Assembly (NCBI RefSeq): GCF_022761125.1
Contig: NZ_JAKWJR010000007.1
Coordinates: 124,001-188,000, forward strand
DNA from: Nocardioides sp. SR21
GTDB lineage: Bacteria > Actinomycetota > Actinomycetes > Propionibacteriales > Nocardioidaceae
DNA length: 64,000 nucleotides
Reading direction: 5' to 3'
A program made the translations under genes and the position numbers. The notes under the pieces were generated by a model. That model was not told the origin of the DNA, did not search any database, and saw only the letters and a program-made list of their open reading frames with translations. Below, in pieces: positions 35,422 through 43,859 of the stretch. Positions within the stretch are counted from its first letter, which is position 1. Every line of letters starts with the position of its first letter.

Positions 35422-36200
35422 CCGCGGCGTACCTGACGTCCGTCGGCCTCCTCGGCCTGCTGATCGGCTCGTTCCTCAACGTGGTCATCCACCGGGTCCC
35501 CGCCGGCCTCTCCCTGGTCTCGCCGGGCTCGGCCTGCCCCGCGTGCGCGCACCCGGTGCGCGCCTTCGACAACGTGCCGGTGCTGTCCTGGCTGGTGCTC
35601 CGCGGCCGCTGCCGCGACTGCGCCGCTCCCATCGCGGCACGCTACCCGCTGGTCGAGCTGGCCACCGGGCTGCTGTTCGTCCTCGTCGGCTGGCGCTTCG
35701 GCGCGACGCCGTACGCCGGTGCGGCGCTGGTCGTCACCGCCGCCGGCATCGCGCTGGTGATGATCGACCTCGACCACCGGCGGCTGCCGTTCGGCGTCAC
35801 CGGCGCGATGGCGGTCGGCACCGTGCTGGCGCTGGGCATCGACGCCGTGCGGTACGGCGCCGCCCCGGTACCGACCGCGCTCGCGGCGTCCGCGCTCTGG
35901 CTCGCGGTGTACGGCGGGATCTGGCTGGCGACGGCCGGCCGGGGGATGGGCCTCGGCGACGTCGCGCTCGCCCCGGTGCTCGGCCTGGCGCTCGGCTGGC
36001 TGGGCTGGGGTCCCGCGCTGGTCGGTCTCGGCGCCGGGTTCGCGATCGGCGCGGTCGTCGGCGTGGTGCTGATGCTGGCCGGCCTCGCGCGGGCCGGCTC
36101 GAAGGTCCCGCACGGGCCGTTCCTGGTCAGCGGGGCAGCCCTCGGGATGCTCGCCGGCGGGCCGCTCGGGGCGGCGTACCTGCGCCTCGTCGGCCTGTGA
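35418..36200 (+). CDS. pilD: Prepilin peptidase / N-methyltransferase
   Basis: A 260-residue polytopic enzyme. The N-terminal cytoplasmic loop has the methyltransferase-type double CxxC pairs (CPAC and CRDC). The two catalytic Asp sites appear in MIDLDHRRLP and GMGLGDVALAP. It cleaves the leaders of PilA and the minor prepilins encoded across the locus and methylates the new N-terminus. GTG 35418 overlaps the stop of the upstream gene. It is the last pil gene of the plus-strand operon. Confidence 0.93.
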   Translation: MTAAYLTSVGLLGLLIGSFLNVVIHRVPAGLSLVSPGSACPACAHPVRAFDNVPVLSWLVLRGRCRDCAAPIAARYPLVELATGLLFVLVGWRFGATPYAGAALVVTAAGIALVMIDLDHRRLPFGVTGAMAVGTVLALGIDAVRYGAAPVPTALAASALWLAVYGGIWLATAGRGMGLGDVALAPVLGLALGWLGWGPALVGLGAGFAIGAVVGVVLMLAGLARAGSKVPHGPFLVSGAALGMLAGGPLGAAYLRLVGL

Positions 36201-36208
36201 CGACACTC

Positions 36209-36236
36209 TCAAGTCACCCCTTCGGGCCACCGATGA
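36209..36236 (+). promoter_or_regulatory. WhiG/FliA-like promoter of the PAS-GGDEF gene
   Basis: TCAAGTCA (36209-36216), 12 bases, ACCGATGA (36229-36236). Both elements and spacing match the pilM and pilT1 sites. The predicted leader is about 86 bases. Confidence 0.68.
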
Positions 36237-36328
36237 CCTGAACACGCAGTGCACCGATCTCGCGCGAGTCCGCGAGGTCGTGCCTGGGTGACTTGTATCT
36301 TCTCCAGGAAGCGGAAGGACCGCGTTAG

Positions 36329-38344
36329 ATGAGCTGGAACGGCCTCGCGGAGAGCATGCCGTCCGGGGGGATGATGCGCGAGATCGACCAGGGCCGGTTG
36401 CTGACCAGCATCGCCGCTGCGTCTGACGACTGCATCCTCTCCCTCGACGAGCAGGGCTCGATCCTGTGGGCCAGCCCGGCGACCGAGCACGTCCTGGGCT
36501 GGCGGCCCGAGAGCCTCTTCGGCCGGGAGCTCGACGAGCTCTTCACGAGCGACGGCGCCGAGCTGCGCGCCGTGGCGGTCCGCCGCCTCCTCGCCGGCGA
36601 CCGCGTCCAGCCGTTCGTCGAGACCGGGCTGCGGCGCGACGGCTCGTCGTTCAAGGTCCAGGTCACGCTCGGCCCGGTGCCGGGGAGCGACGGCACCGTC
36701 TGCGGGGTCGTGGTGATCCTGCGCGACGTCACCGCGTTCCTGCGCGAGCAGCGCGAGCTCGCCCTCGCCCTCGAGATGTCGCGGGCGCACTTCGACCAGG
36801 CCGTCACCGCCCAGGCGATCCTCGACCTCAACGGCCAGCTGGACTCCGCGAACCCCGCGTGGTGCGAGCTGTTCGGCCGCGGCGAGGGCTGGTTCGCCGA
36901 CTCCAACCTCGCCGAGCTGATGCACCCCGACGACGTCGCCGCGTTCGACGCGGCGCTGCTCCGGCTGCGCGCCGGCGGCGTGGAGTCGATCAGCCACCGG
37001 GGCCGGTTCCGCGACGCGGAGGGTCACGACCTCCCGCTGGTGCTGGACGCAGCACTGCTGCGCGAGCCGAACGGTACGCCGTACGCCGTCGCCGCCTCGG
37101 TGCGCGAGGCCGGGCCCGAGGACGACCCGCAGCCGCTGACCGAGGTGCTGCACCGGCGCGGGTGGGACACCGCCGCGATCCTCGACGAGGACCTCACGCT
37201 GACCTTCTCCTCGGTCGCGCTGGACCGGCTGCTGGGCTACGACCCCGAGGACCAGACCGCGCACCTGGGCTGGGAGTTCATCCACCCGACCGACGTCACC
37301 GCCGTGGTCGACCTGCTCGCCCGGCTGCTCGCCGAGCCGCACCGCCAGGACCGCGTGGTGCTGCGGCTCCGCGACGCCCAGGACACGTGGCGCTGGGTCG
37401 AGGTGACCGCCGCGAACTGCATGGCGGACCCCGAGATCGGCGGCATCGTCGCGAACATCAACGACATCTCCGAGCGGGTGCGCACCGAGGAGGCGCTGCG
37501 GCTCTCCGAGGCGCTGCACCGCGCGATGGTGGAGACCGCCCCCGAGGGCATCATGGCCACTTCGCCCGAGGGCACCGTGATCTTCGCGAACGAGACCGCC
37601 GCCGAGATCGTCGGCCTCACCGTCGCCGAGATGAGCGGCCAGACCCCGCTGCAGCTGTTCGGGCTCGCCGACGACGCCGATGACACCGAGGTGCACGACG
37701 TGGTGCACCAGCTGCCCGACGGGCGCGAGCGCACCCTCAAGGTGTCGCTGCGCCCGCTGAACAGCCGCAACAACCGGCTCGGCTCCCTGATCACGCTGTC
37801 CGACGTCACCGACGCCCGGCAGGCCGAGCGGGCGCTGCTGCGCCGGGCGCTCCACGACCCGCTGACCGCGCTGCCGAACCGCTACCTGTTCCTCGACCGG
37901 CTCGAGACCGCCGCCGCCCGCGCGCGGCGCTACGAGGGTCGCGAGACCGCCGTGCTGTTCATCGACCTCGACGCGTTCAAGCAGATCAACGACACCTACG
38001 GCCACCAGACCGGCGACGACGTCCTGCGTGAGGTCGCGACCCGGCTGCAGGCCTCGGTGCGCGCCACCGACACCGTCGGCCGCCTCGGCGGCGACGAGTT
38101 CGCGGTGATCTGCGAGGACACCGGCGTCGAGGAGGCGCTGATCGTCGCGCACCGGATCCTCGACGCGTTCGCGACGCCGATCCGCATCGACGACACGGAC
38201 CACGAGGCGAGCCTCAGCGTCGGCGTCGCGCTGGCGCCGCAGTACCCCTTCGACGTCGTCGTACGTCGCGCCGACGAGGCGATGTACCGCGCCAAGCAGG
38301 GTGGTGGCCGGCGGATCGTGGTCGCCGGCGGCGAGGACTCCTAG
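36329..38344 (+). CDS. Diguanylate cyclase with four PAS domains
   Basis: A 671-residue soluble protein. Four PAS-like domains fill about 15-500 (the second and third contain NPAWCELFGRG and WEFIHPTDV), then a GGDEF domain. The active site is GGDEF at 587-591, preceded five residues earlier by the inhibitory I-site RATD (578-581), so an active, product-inhibited cyclase is expected. It makes c-di-GMP, the ligand of RsiG. It has its own WhiG-like promoter and directly follows the pilD operon. GGAAGGA precedes the ATG. Confidence 0.92.
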   Translation: MSWNGLAESMPSGGMMREIDQGRLLTSIAAASDDCILSLDEQGSILWASPATEHVLGWRPESLFGRELDELFTSDGAELRAVAVRRLLAGDRVQPFVETGLRRDGSSFKVQVTLGPVPGSDGTVCGVVVILRDVTAFLREQRELALALEMSRAHFDQAVTAQAILDLNGQLDSANPAWCELFGRGEGWFADSNLAELMHPDDVAAFDAALLRLRAGGVESISHRGRFRDAEGHDLPLVLDAALLREPNGTPYAVAASVREAGPEDDPQPLTEVLHRRGWDTAAILDEDLTLTFSSVALDRLLGYDPEDQTAHLGWEFIHPTDVTAVVDLLARLLAEPHRQDRVVLRLRDAQDTWRWVEVTAANCMADPEIGGIVANINDISERVRTEEALRLSEALHRAMVETAPEGIMATSPEGTVIFANETAAEIVGLTVAEMSGQTPLQLFGLADDADDTEVHDVVHQLPDGRERTLKVSLRPLNSRNNRLGSLITLSDVTDARQAERALLRRALHDPLTALPNRYLFLDRLETAAARARRYEGRETAVLFIDLDAFKQINDTYGHQTGDDVLREVATRLQASVRATDTVGRLGGDEFAVICEDTGVEEALIVAHRILDAFATPIRIDDTDHEASLSVGVALAPQYPFDVVVRRADEAMYRAKQGGGRRIVVAGGEDS

Positions 38345-38368
38345 GTCGGCCGGCGCCGCTGCCGGTGA

Positions 38369-41017
38369 CTACGCAGTCGCCGAGCCGTCGACCAGCCCGA
38401 GCTGCTGCAGCGACCGCTCGCCGTGGCCGGCGCAGTCGGCCGGGTGGTCGCCGTACTCCAGCGTGAGCTGGCCGACCGTGTGCAGCTGGCGGCGCAGGTC
38501 GGTCGACACGCGCAGGCTCAGCAGCGGCTGGGTGACGTGGCCGAGCTCGGCGTGCACGCCGACCAGGTCGCTGGCCGTGCCGAGGGCGCGCAGCGCGGTG
38601 CCGACGACGTTCTCGAAGCGGGTGGCGTCGAGGCGGCCGTCCGAGCCGGTGACCTTGCGCAGCGTCTCGTAGGCGTCGAGCTCGACGAGCTGGCCGTTGG
38701 CGACCGCGGTGCCGTGCAGGGAGCCGAGCGAGCGGGCGAACGCCTCGCGGCGGTCGGGGGTGCTGACGACGAGCCAGCTCTGACCGGCCTCGAGCCCGCC
38801 ACGCAGGCAGCAGGCGGTCGTGTGCTCGGCGGCAGCGGCCGCCTCGAGGACGCGGCGGCGCGGGGTCGCGACCCGACGCTCGCCGCTGAAGCGCGCCGCG
38901 TTGGGCTCGCGCAGGCGGGCGACCCGGGCGCGGGCGCGGTCGCCGAGCAGCTTGTCGGGCAGCGAGGCCATCGGCACGGCGCCGCTCCACAGGAAGCCCT
39001 GGGCGCTCTCGCAGCCGAGCCGGCGCAGCAGGTCGCGCTGCTCGACGGTCTCGACGCCCTCGGCGACGGTCTGCAGGCCGAGGCCGTTGGCCAGCCGCAC
39101 GATCGCCTCGGTGATCGCGAGGTCCTCGGGGCGCTCCACGGCGTCGCGGACGAACGAGCGGTCGATCTTCACGACGGTCACGGGGAGCTCGCGCAGGAAG
39201 CTCAGCGACGAGTAGCCGGTGCCGAAGTCGTCCAGCGCCACGCCGACACCGAGGTCGCGCAGGCCGTCGATGGTGGCACGGGCGGCGTCGCGGTTGTGCA
39301 GCAGCGCCGTCTCGGTGATCTCGAGGACCAGCGAGCCCGGCTCCAGGCCGGAGCGGCGTACGACGTCGTCGACCACGTCCACCAGGCGCGGGTCGTCCAG
39401 CGAGCGGGCGGAGAGGTTGACCGCCACGTGGAAGGTCGGCGGCACCAGGCCGGAGTCGATCGCGTCCACGGTCTCGTGGCACGCGCGGTCGAGGACCCAG
39501 CGGTCGAGCTCAGCGGCGATGCCGTGCGTCTCGGCCAGCGGCACGAAGACGCCGGGGGAGACGGTGCCGAGCTCCGGGTGCTCCCAGCGGGCGAGCGCCT
39601 CGACGCCGACCACCTGGTCGGACGCGAGGCCCATCACGGGCTGGAAGTGCACCTCGAGCAGGTCGTGCGCGATCGCCTCGCGCAGGTCGTTGGCGAGCCG
39701 GTTCTGCTCACCGGCGCGGCGGGTCAGCGCGGGGTCGAACAGCTGGCTGCGGGCGCGGCCTCGGGCCTTCGCCTCGGTCATCGCCGCGTCCGCGTGCTTG
39801 AGCAGCAGCTCGGTGTCGAACTCGAGCGGCGGGGCCACCGCGATGCCGATGCTGGCACCGACGCGCAGGCCGCGGCCGTCGATCGCGATCGGCTCGGCGA
39901 TCGCGGCGAGCACCTGCTCGCTGAACTCGCCGGCCTCCTCGACGCCGACATCGGGGCAGACGAAGACGAACTCGTCGCCGCCGACGCGGGACACGATGTC
40001 GGTCGGTCCGGCCAGCGCGCGCAGCCGCTCCGCGACCCGGGCGAGCACCCGGTCTCCGAGCACGTGGCCGTAGACGTCGTCGACGGCCTTGAACTGGTCG
40101 AGATCGATGTGCAGCACGGCGACCTCGCGGTTGCCGTTGCGCGCGTCGGACAGCGCCTGCGAGAGCCGGTAGGTCAGGTACGACCGGTTCGGCAGCCCGG
40201 TGAGCGCGTCGTGCATGGTCACGCGGACCAGCTCGGCCTCGAGCTCGAGCCGGTCGCTGATGTCGCGGGCCACGATCACGGCGCCGGCGAGCTCGCCGTC
40301 GTCGTCGGCGAGCGGGGTCACGTTCATGGTGACCTCGGCCAGCCGGCCGTCACGGGTACGACGCAGGGTGTCCAGGCCGAGGACGGACTTGCCCTCGTGG
40401 ATCATCGCCATGATCCGGCGCGGCTCGTCGGAGCCCGGCGGGTGCAGGCTCGAGACGTGCGCGCCGACGATCTCGGCGGACGGGTAGCCGTACAGCAGCT
40501 CGGCGCCGTTGTTCCAGCCGGTGACGACGCCCTCTGTCGTGGTCGTGAACACCGCGTCGGTGACCGACTCGACGATGCCGGAGAGGCGCTCGACGCGGCT
40601 CTCGGCGGCGCGCAGCGCGAGCCGGAGCCGGCCGTGCTCGATGGTGCGGCCGAGCGGGCGCAGCCACTCGCGGTGCAGGTCGCGGGGAGCGAGCACCAGG
40701 TCGGCGGTGTCCTCGAGCTCCTGGTTCGCGGGATCGGGATCGACGACCACGAGGGCGGCGGAGCCGGCGGGGCCGCGCAGGGCCTTCGCGAGGTCGGCGG
40801 CGGAGAGGCCGGGACCGCCCGCGTCGACCAGCACGCAGTCGAAGGTGCCGGTGCTCAGCGCGCGCAGCGCGGCGGCGAGCGTCAGGGCGTGGGTGACCAG
40901 CAGGGAGTCCGCGGCGGCGTTGACCGCCCGCGCGACCGCGCCGTTCTCGCCGGTGCCGGCAGCGACCACGAGAACCGTGGGCAGGGAGGGATGCGGCGGT
41001 ACTGCTCCTCGCTGCAT
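38369..41017 (-). CDS. REC-like/PAS/GGDEF/EAL protein with C-terminal MEDS-like domain
   Basis: An 882-residue protein. A receiver-like domain (about 13-125, Asp in CVLVDAGGPG) lacks the usual DD pair. A PAS domain lies near 145-260. GGDEF is intact at 346-350, but its I-site position reads GPTD rather than RxxD. EAL (about 440-690) keeps E473-A-L, NLSARS, EITET, DDFGTG, KIDRSF and EGVET, so phosphodiesterase activity is likely. The tail (about 730-850, GLEAGQSWLVVSTPDRREAF, GQLVELDAYETL) resembles the MEDS domain of DcmR-type sensors. GGGAGG precedes ATG 41017. It converges on the PAS-GGDEF gene. Confidence 0.9.
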   Translation of the reverse strand: MQRGAVPPHPSLPTVLVVAAGTGENGAVARAVNAAADSLLVTHALTLAAALRALSTGTFDCVLVDAGGPGLSAADLAKALRGPAGSAALVVVDPDPANQELEDTADLVLAPRDLHREWLRPLGRTIEHGRLRLALRAAESRVERLSGIVESVTDAVFTTTTEGVVTGWNNGAELLYGYPSAEIVGAHVSSLHPPGSDEPRRIMAMIHEGKSVLGLDTLRRTRDGRLAEVTMNVTPLADDDGELAGAVIVARDISDRLELEAELVRVTMHDALTGLPNRSYLTYRLSQALSDARNGNREVAVLHIDLDQFKAVDDVYGHVLGDRVLARVAERLRALAGPTDIVSRVGGDEFVFVCPDVGVEEAGEFSEQVLAAIAEPIAIDGRGLRVGASIGIAVAPPLEFDTELLLKHADAAMTEAKARGRARSQLFDPALTRRAGEQNRLANDLREAIAHDLLEVHFQPVMGLASDQVVGVEALARWEHPELGTVSPGVFVPLAETHGIAAELDRWVLDRACHETVDAIDSGLVPPTFHVAVNLSARSLDDPRLVDVVDDVVRRSGLEPGSLVLEITETALLHNRDAARATIDGLRDLGVGVALDDFGTGYSSLSFLRELPVTVVKIDRSFVRDAVERPEDLAITEAIVRLANGLGLQTVAEGVETVEQRDLLRRLGCESAQGFLWSGAVPMASLPDKLLGDRARARVARLREPNAARFSGERRVATPRRRVLEAAAAAEHTTACCLRGGLEAGQSWLVVSTPDRREAFARSLGSLHGTAVANGQLVELDAYETLRKVTGSDGRLDATRFENVVGTALRALGTASDLVGVHAELGHVTQPLLSLRVSTDLRRQLHTVGQLTLEYGDHPADCAGHGERSLQQLGLVDGSATA

Positions 41018-41036
41018 ATCGACCTCCCGAGATCTC

Positions 41037-41063
41037 TCATCGGCACGGTGCGGACCTACCTGA
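41037..41063 (-). promoter_or_regulatory. WhiG/FliA-like promoter of the GGDEF-EAL gene
   Basis: Minus strand: TCAGGTAG (41056-41063), 11 bases, GCCGATGA (41037-41044). The -10 matches the GCCGATAA consensus at 7 of 8 bases; the -35 is weaker and the spacer one base shorter than in the pil promoters. Confidence 0.55.
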
Positions 41064-41171
41064 GTCCCATGGCGCGCGTGATGAGTGTGACGGTTGTGAC
41101 GAACTTCCGCCGGATTTCGGACGAACCGGTCCAGACCGCTCCGGGGAGGTGCTCGTGGGAGGATCCCGGCC

Positions 41172-42818
41172 GTGGACACCGATGTGATCGTCGTAGGTGC
41201 CGGCCTCGCCGGACTGGTTGCTGCTGCCGAGGTCGCCGACGCGGGCAAGCGCGTGCTGCTCCTCGACCAGGAGGGGGAGCAGTCGCTGGGCGGCCAGGCC
41301 TTCTGGAGCCTGGGCGGGTTGTTCCTCGTGGACAGCCCCGAGCAGCGCCGGATGGGCATCAAGGACTCCCGCGACCTGGCCATGCAGGACTGGCTCGGCA
41401 GCGCGCAGTTCGACCGCGAGGAGGACCGGTGGCCGCGCCGCTGGGCCGAGGCGTACGTCGACTTCGCGGCCGGCGAGAAGCGCTCCTGGCTGCGCGAGAT
41501 GGGGCACCGCATCTTTCCGGTCGTCGGCTGGGCCGAGCGCGGCGACGGCCGCGCCGACGGGCACGGCAACTCGGTGCCCCGCTTCCACATCACCTGGGGC
41601 ACCGGCCCCGGCGTGGTCGAGCCGTTCGAGCGCCGCTGCCGCGAGCACGCCGCGACCGGTCGCCTCACGTTCGGCTTCCGGCACCGCGTCGACGACCTGC
41701 TGCTCGACGGGGGCACCGTCGTCGGCGTACGCGGCAAGCTGCTCGAGCCGACCGCCGTCGACCGCGGCAAGGCCAGCAGCCGCGTGGAGGTGTCCGACTT
41801 CGAGCTGCGCGCGCAGGCGGTGATCGTCACCAGCGGTGGCATCGGCGGCAACCACGACCTGGTCCGCAAGACCTGGCCGGCCCGGCTCGGCACGCCGCCG
41901 CGGACGATGGTCGCCGGCGTGCCCGCGCACGTGGACGGCCGGATGCTCGGCATCACCGAGGCCGCCGGCGCGCGGGTCATCAACCCCGACCGGATGTGGC
42001 ACTACGTCGAGGGCATCCGCAACTGGGACCCGATCTGGGAGAACCACGGCATCCGGATCCTGCCCGGCCCGTCGTCGCTCTGGCTGGACGCGACCGGCAA
42101 GCGGCTGCCCGCGCCGTACTTCCCGGGCTTCGACACCCTCGGCACGCTCCACCACCTGCGCACGACCGGCTACGACTACTCGTGGTTCGTGCTGACGCAG
42201 AAGATCATCGAGAAGGAGTTCGCGCTCTCGGGCTCGGAGCAGAACCCCGACCTCACCGGCAAGGACGTCAAGCTCCTGCTGTCGCGCGTGAAGGCCGGCG
42301 CGCCCGGTCCGGTCGAGGCGTTCAAGCAGCACGGTGAGGACTTCGTCGTCGCCGACGACCTGGGCGAGCTGGTGCGCGGCATGAACAAGGTCGGCGACAA
42401 GCCGCTGATCGTCGAGGCCGAGCTGCGCGACCTGATCGAGAAGCGCGACCGCGAGATCGACAACGAGTTCACCAAGGACGCCCAGGTCACCGCGATCCGC
42501 GGCGCGCGGAAGTACCGCGGCGACAAGCTGATCCGGGTCGCGAGCCCGCACAAGCTCCTCGACCCCAAGGCCGGCCCGCTCATCGCCGTACGCCTCAACG
42601 TGCTCACCCGCAAGACGCTCGGTGGCCTGGAGACCGACCTCGACGGCCGCTGCCTCACCGCCTCCGGCGACCCGCTCCCCGGCCTGTACGCCGCGGGCGA
42701 GGTCAACGGCTTCGGCGGCGGCGGGATGATGGGCTACAACGCCCTGGAGGGCACGTTTCTCGGCGGTTGCCTGTTCTCCGGCCGCACGGCGGGCCGCGCC
42801 GCGGCCAGCGCAGTCTGA
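41172..42818 (+). CDS. FAD-binding dehydrogenase (fumarate reductase/ketosteroid dehydrogenase-like)
   Basis: A 548-residue flavoprotein. DVIVVGAGLAGLVAAAEVA is the dinucleotide-binding motif, followed by the acidic LLLDQEG, and the C-terminal FAD-binding segment is GLYAAGEVNGFGGGGMMGYN. It belongs to the FAD_binding_2 family annotated as FAD-binding dehydrogenase, related to 3-ketosteroid dehydrogenases. The true substrate is unknown. GTG 41172 is used. It stands alone between the GGDEF-EAL gene and the SMR pump. Confidence 0.88.
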   Translation: MDTDVIVVGAGLAGLVAAAEVADAGKRVLLLDQEGEQSLGGQAFWSLGGLFLVDSPEQRRMGIKDSRDLAMQDWLGSAQFDREEDRWPRRWAEAYVDFAAGEKRSWLREMGHRIFPVVGWAERGDGRADGHGNSVPRFHITWGTGPGVVEPFERRCREHAATGRLTFGFRHRVDDLLLDGGTVVGVRGKLLEPTAVDRGKASSRVEVSDFELRAQAVIVTSGGIGGNHDLVRKTWPARLGTPPRTMVAGVPAHVDGRMLGITEAAGARVINPDRMWHYVEGIRNWDPIWENHGIRILPGPSSLWLDATGKRLPAPYFPGFDTLGTLHHLRTTGYDYSWFVLTQKIIEKEFALSGSEQNPDLTGKDVKLLLSRVKAGAPGPVEAFKQHGEDFVVADDLGELVRGMNKVGDKPLIVEAELRDLIEKRDREIDNEFTKDAQVTAIRGARKYRGDKLIRVASPHKLLDPKAGPLIAVRLNVLTRKTLGGLETDLDGRCLTASGDPLPGLYAAGEVNGFGGGGMMGYNALEGTFLGGCLFSGRTAGRAAASAV

Positions 42819-42821
42819 CGG

Positions 42822-42913
42822 TTGAATCGGGACTTTCCGTCCGTTGAGTCGGGAGTTTCCGTCGTCGGGGTGACAGAAAGTCCCGATTCAACGGACAGAA
42901 ACTCCCGACTCGA
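42822..42913. repeat. Four-unit A-B-A'-B' inverted repeat between convergent genes
   Basis: Unit A TTGAATCGGGACTTTC (42822-42837) and B TTGAGTCGGGAGTTTC (42845-42860) recur inverted as A' (42876-42891, exact) and B' (42898-42913, one mismatch). The order is A-B-A'-B', not a simple palindrome. It fills the gap between two convergent genes and could terminate both. The unit sequence looks like a dispersed chromosomal repeat. Confidence 0.8.
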
Positions 42914-42921
42914 CGTGGACG

Positions 42922-43248
42922 TCAGTGCGCGCCGGTGAGGTTGAGGCCGACGACGCCAGCGACGATCATCGCGAGTGAGATCGCCTTGACCGCGCCCATC
43001 GACTCGCCGAGGTAGAGGTAGCCGACGACCGCGACCACGGCGGTGCCGAGGCCCGCCCAGATCGCGTACGCGACCGACACCGGCAGGGTGCGTACGACGA
43101 CGGTCAGCATCCAGATGCTCAACGTGTAGCCGGCCAGCACGGCGATCGTCCACCCGGGGTCGCGGAACCCGTCCGCCTTCGGGAGCAGCGAGGTCGCCAG
43201 GACCTCGATGCCGATCGCCACCATCAGCAGCACGATTGCGCCGAGCAC
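42922..43248 (-). CDS. SMR-family multidrug efflux subunit
   Basis: A 108-residue, four-helix transporter. The proton/drug-coupling Glu is E15 in AIGIEVLATS, and the signature VAYAIWAGLGTAVVAVVGYLYLGE is complete. It exports cationic drugs or quaternary ammonium compounds, or guanidinium in Gdx members. GTG 43248 follows GAGGAAGAG. It is divergent from the TetR gene, and both share two tandem palindromes, so drug-inducible control is likely. Confidence 0.92.
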   Translation of the reverse strand: MLGAIVLLMVAIGIEVLATSLLPKADGFRDPGWTIAVLAGYTLSIWMLTVVVRTLPVSVAYAIWAGLGTAVVAVVGYLYLGESMGAVKAISLAMIVAGVVGLNLTGAH

Positions 43249-43264
43249 GACTCTTCCTCATTTC

Positions 43265-43299
43265 TGTAGCAGTCGCTACAAACTGTAGCAGTCGCTACG
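43265..43299. promoter_or_regulatory. Two tandem TetR operators
   Basis: TGTAGC-AGTC-GCTACA is perfect at 43265-43280 and recurs at 43284-43299 with one end base changed, a 19-bp register. The sites lie between the SMR pump and the TetR gene and overlap their likely promoters. Confidence 0.8.
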
Positions 43300-43307
43300 C
43301 TGAGGTC

Positions 43308-43856
43308 GTGAGCCGTCGCGAGGACCTGCTGGATCGAGCCACCGATCACGTGATGCAGCACGGGCTGATCGGGCTGACGCTGCGCCCCCTCGCGGCCGCG
43401 ATCGACACCAGCGACCGGATGCTCATCTACCACTTCGGGAACCGCGACGCGCTGGTCTCCGCCGTCGTCGCCCGCTGCGGGGAGCGATCCAGCGCGTACG
43501 TCGACGCGATGCCCGGTGCGCCGACGGTCCGGTCCGCGGTGAACCGGCTCTGGACGGCGTTCGGCGAGGAGCCGCTCAACAGCTGCCTCGACGTCTACGT
43601 CCAGGCGGCTGCCAGCGGGCTGTTCGGCAGCGAGCCCTACCTCAGCGAGGCACGGGCCAGCAACGAGCGCTGGTCGTCCGCGCTGGCGGGCTACCTCGTG
43701 CGTAGCGGCGCGCCGGCCCGCCGGGTCGCCCGCGTCGTCACGCTCGTCGACTCGGCGCTGTACGGCTTCCACCTCGACCTCGCCACCGACCGCCCCGACG
43801 AGCTGGCCCGGGGGGTCGACGACCTGGCGCGGGCGGCGCAGATGCTGGCCGACTGA
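43308..43856 (+). CDS. TetR-family transcriptional regulator
   Basis: A 182-residue repressor starting at GTG 43308. The DNA-binding domain reads GLTLRPLAAAIDTSDRMLIYHFGNRDALV, with the typical YHF-x-N/S-R-D-AL end. The C-terminal ligand domain is unassigned. It is divergent from the SMR pump gene and presumably represses both through the two palindromes between them. Its stop is three bases from the convergent flagellin-like gene. Confidence 0.88.
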   Translation: MSRREDLLDRATDHVMQHGLIGLTLRPLAAAIDTSDRMLIYHFGNRDALVSAVVARCGERSSAYVDAMPGAPTVRSAVNRLWTAFGEEPLNSCLDVYVQAAASGLFGSEPYLSEARASNERWSSALAGYLVRSGAPARRVARVVTLVDSALYGFHLDLATDRPDELARGVDDLARAAQMLAD

Positions 43857-43859
43857 GGG

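Noticed and set aside
36269..36296. A minus-strand ACAAGTCA near 36289 as another WhiG-like promoter
   Set aside because: The position of the -10 reads CTCGCGGA, which does not fit, and the gene in that direction (pilD) is on the opposite strand.
38423..42337. A 1304-codon plus-strand frame opposite the GGDEF-EAL gene
   Set aside because: The minus strand carries complete GGDEF and EAL motifs, and the plus frame runs on into a shifted reading of the flavoprotein gene.
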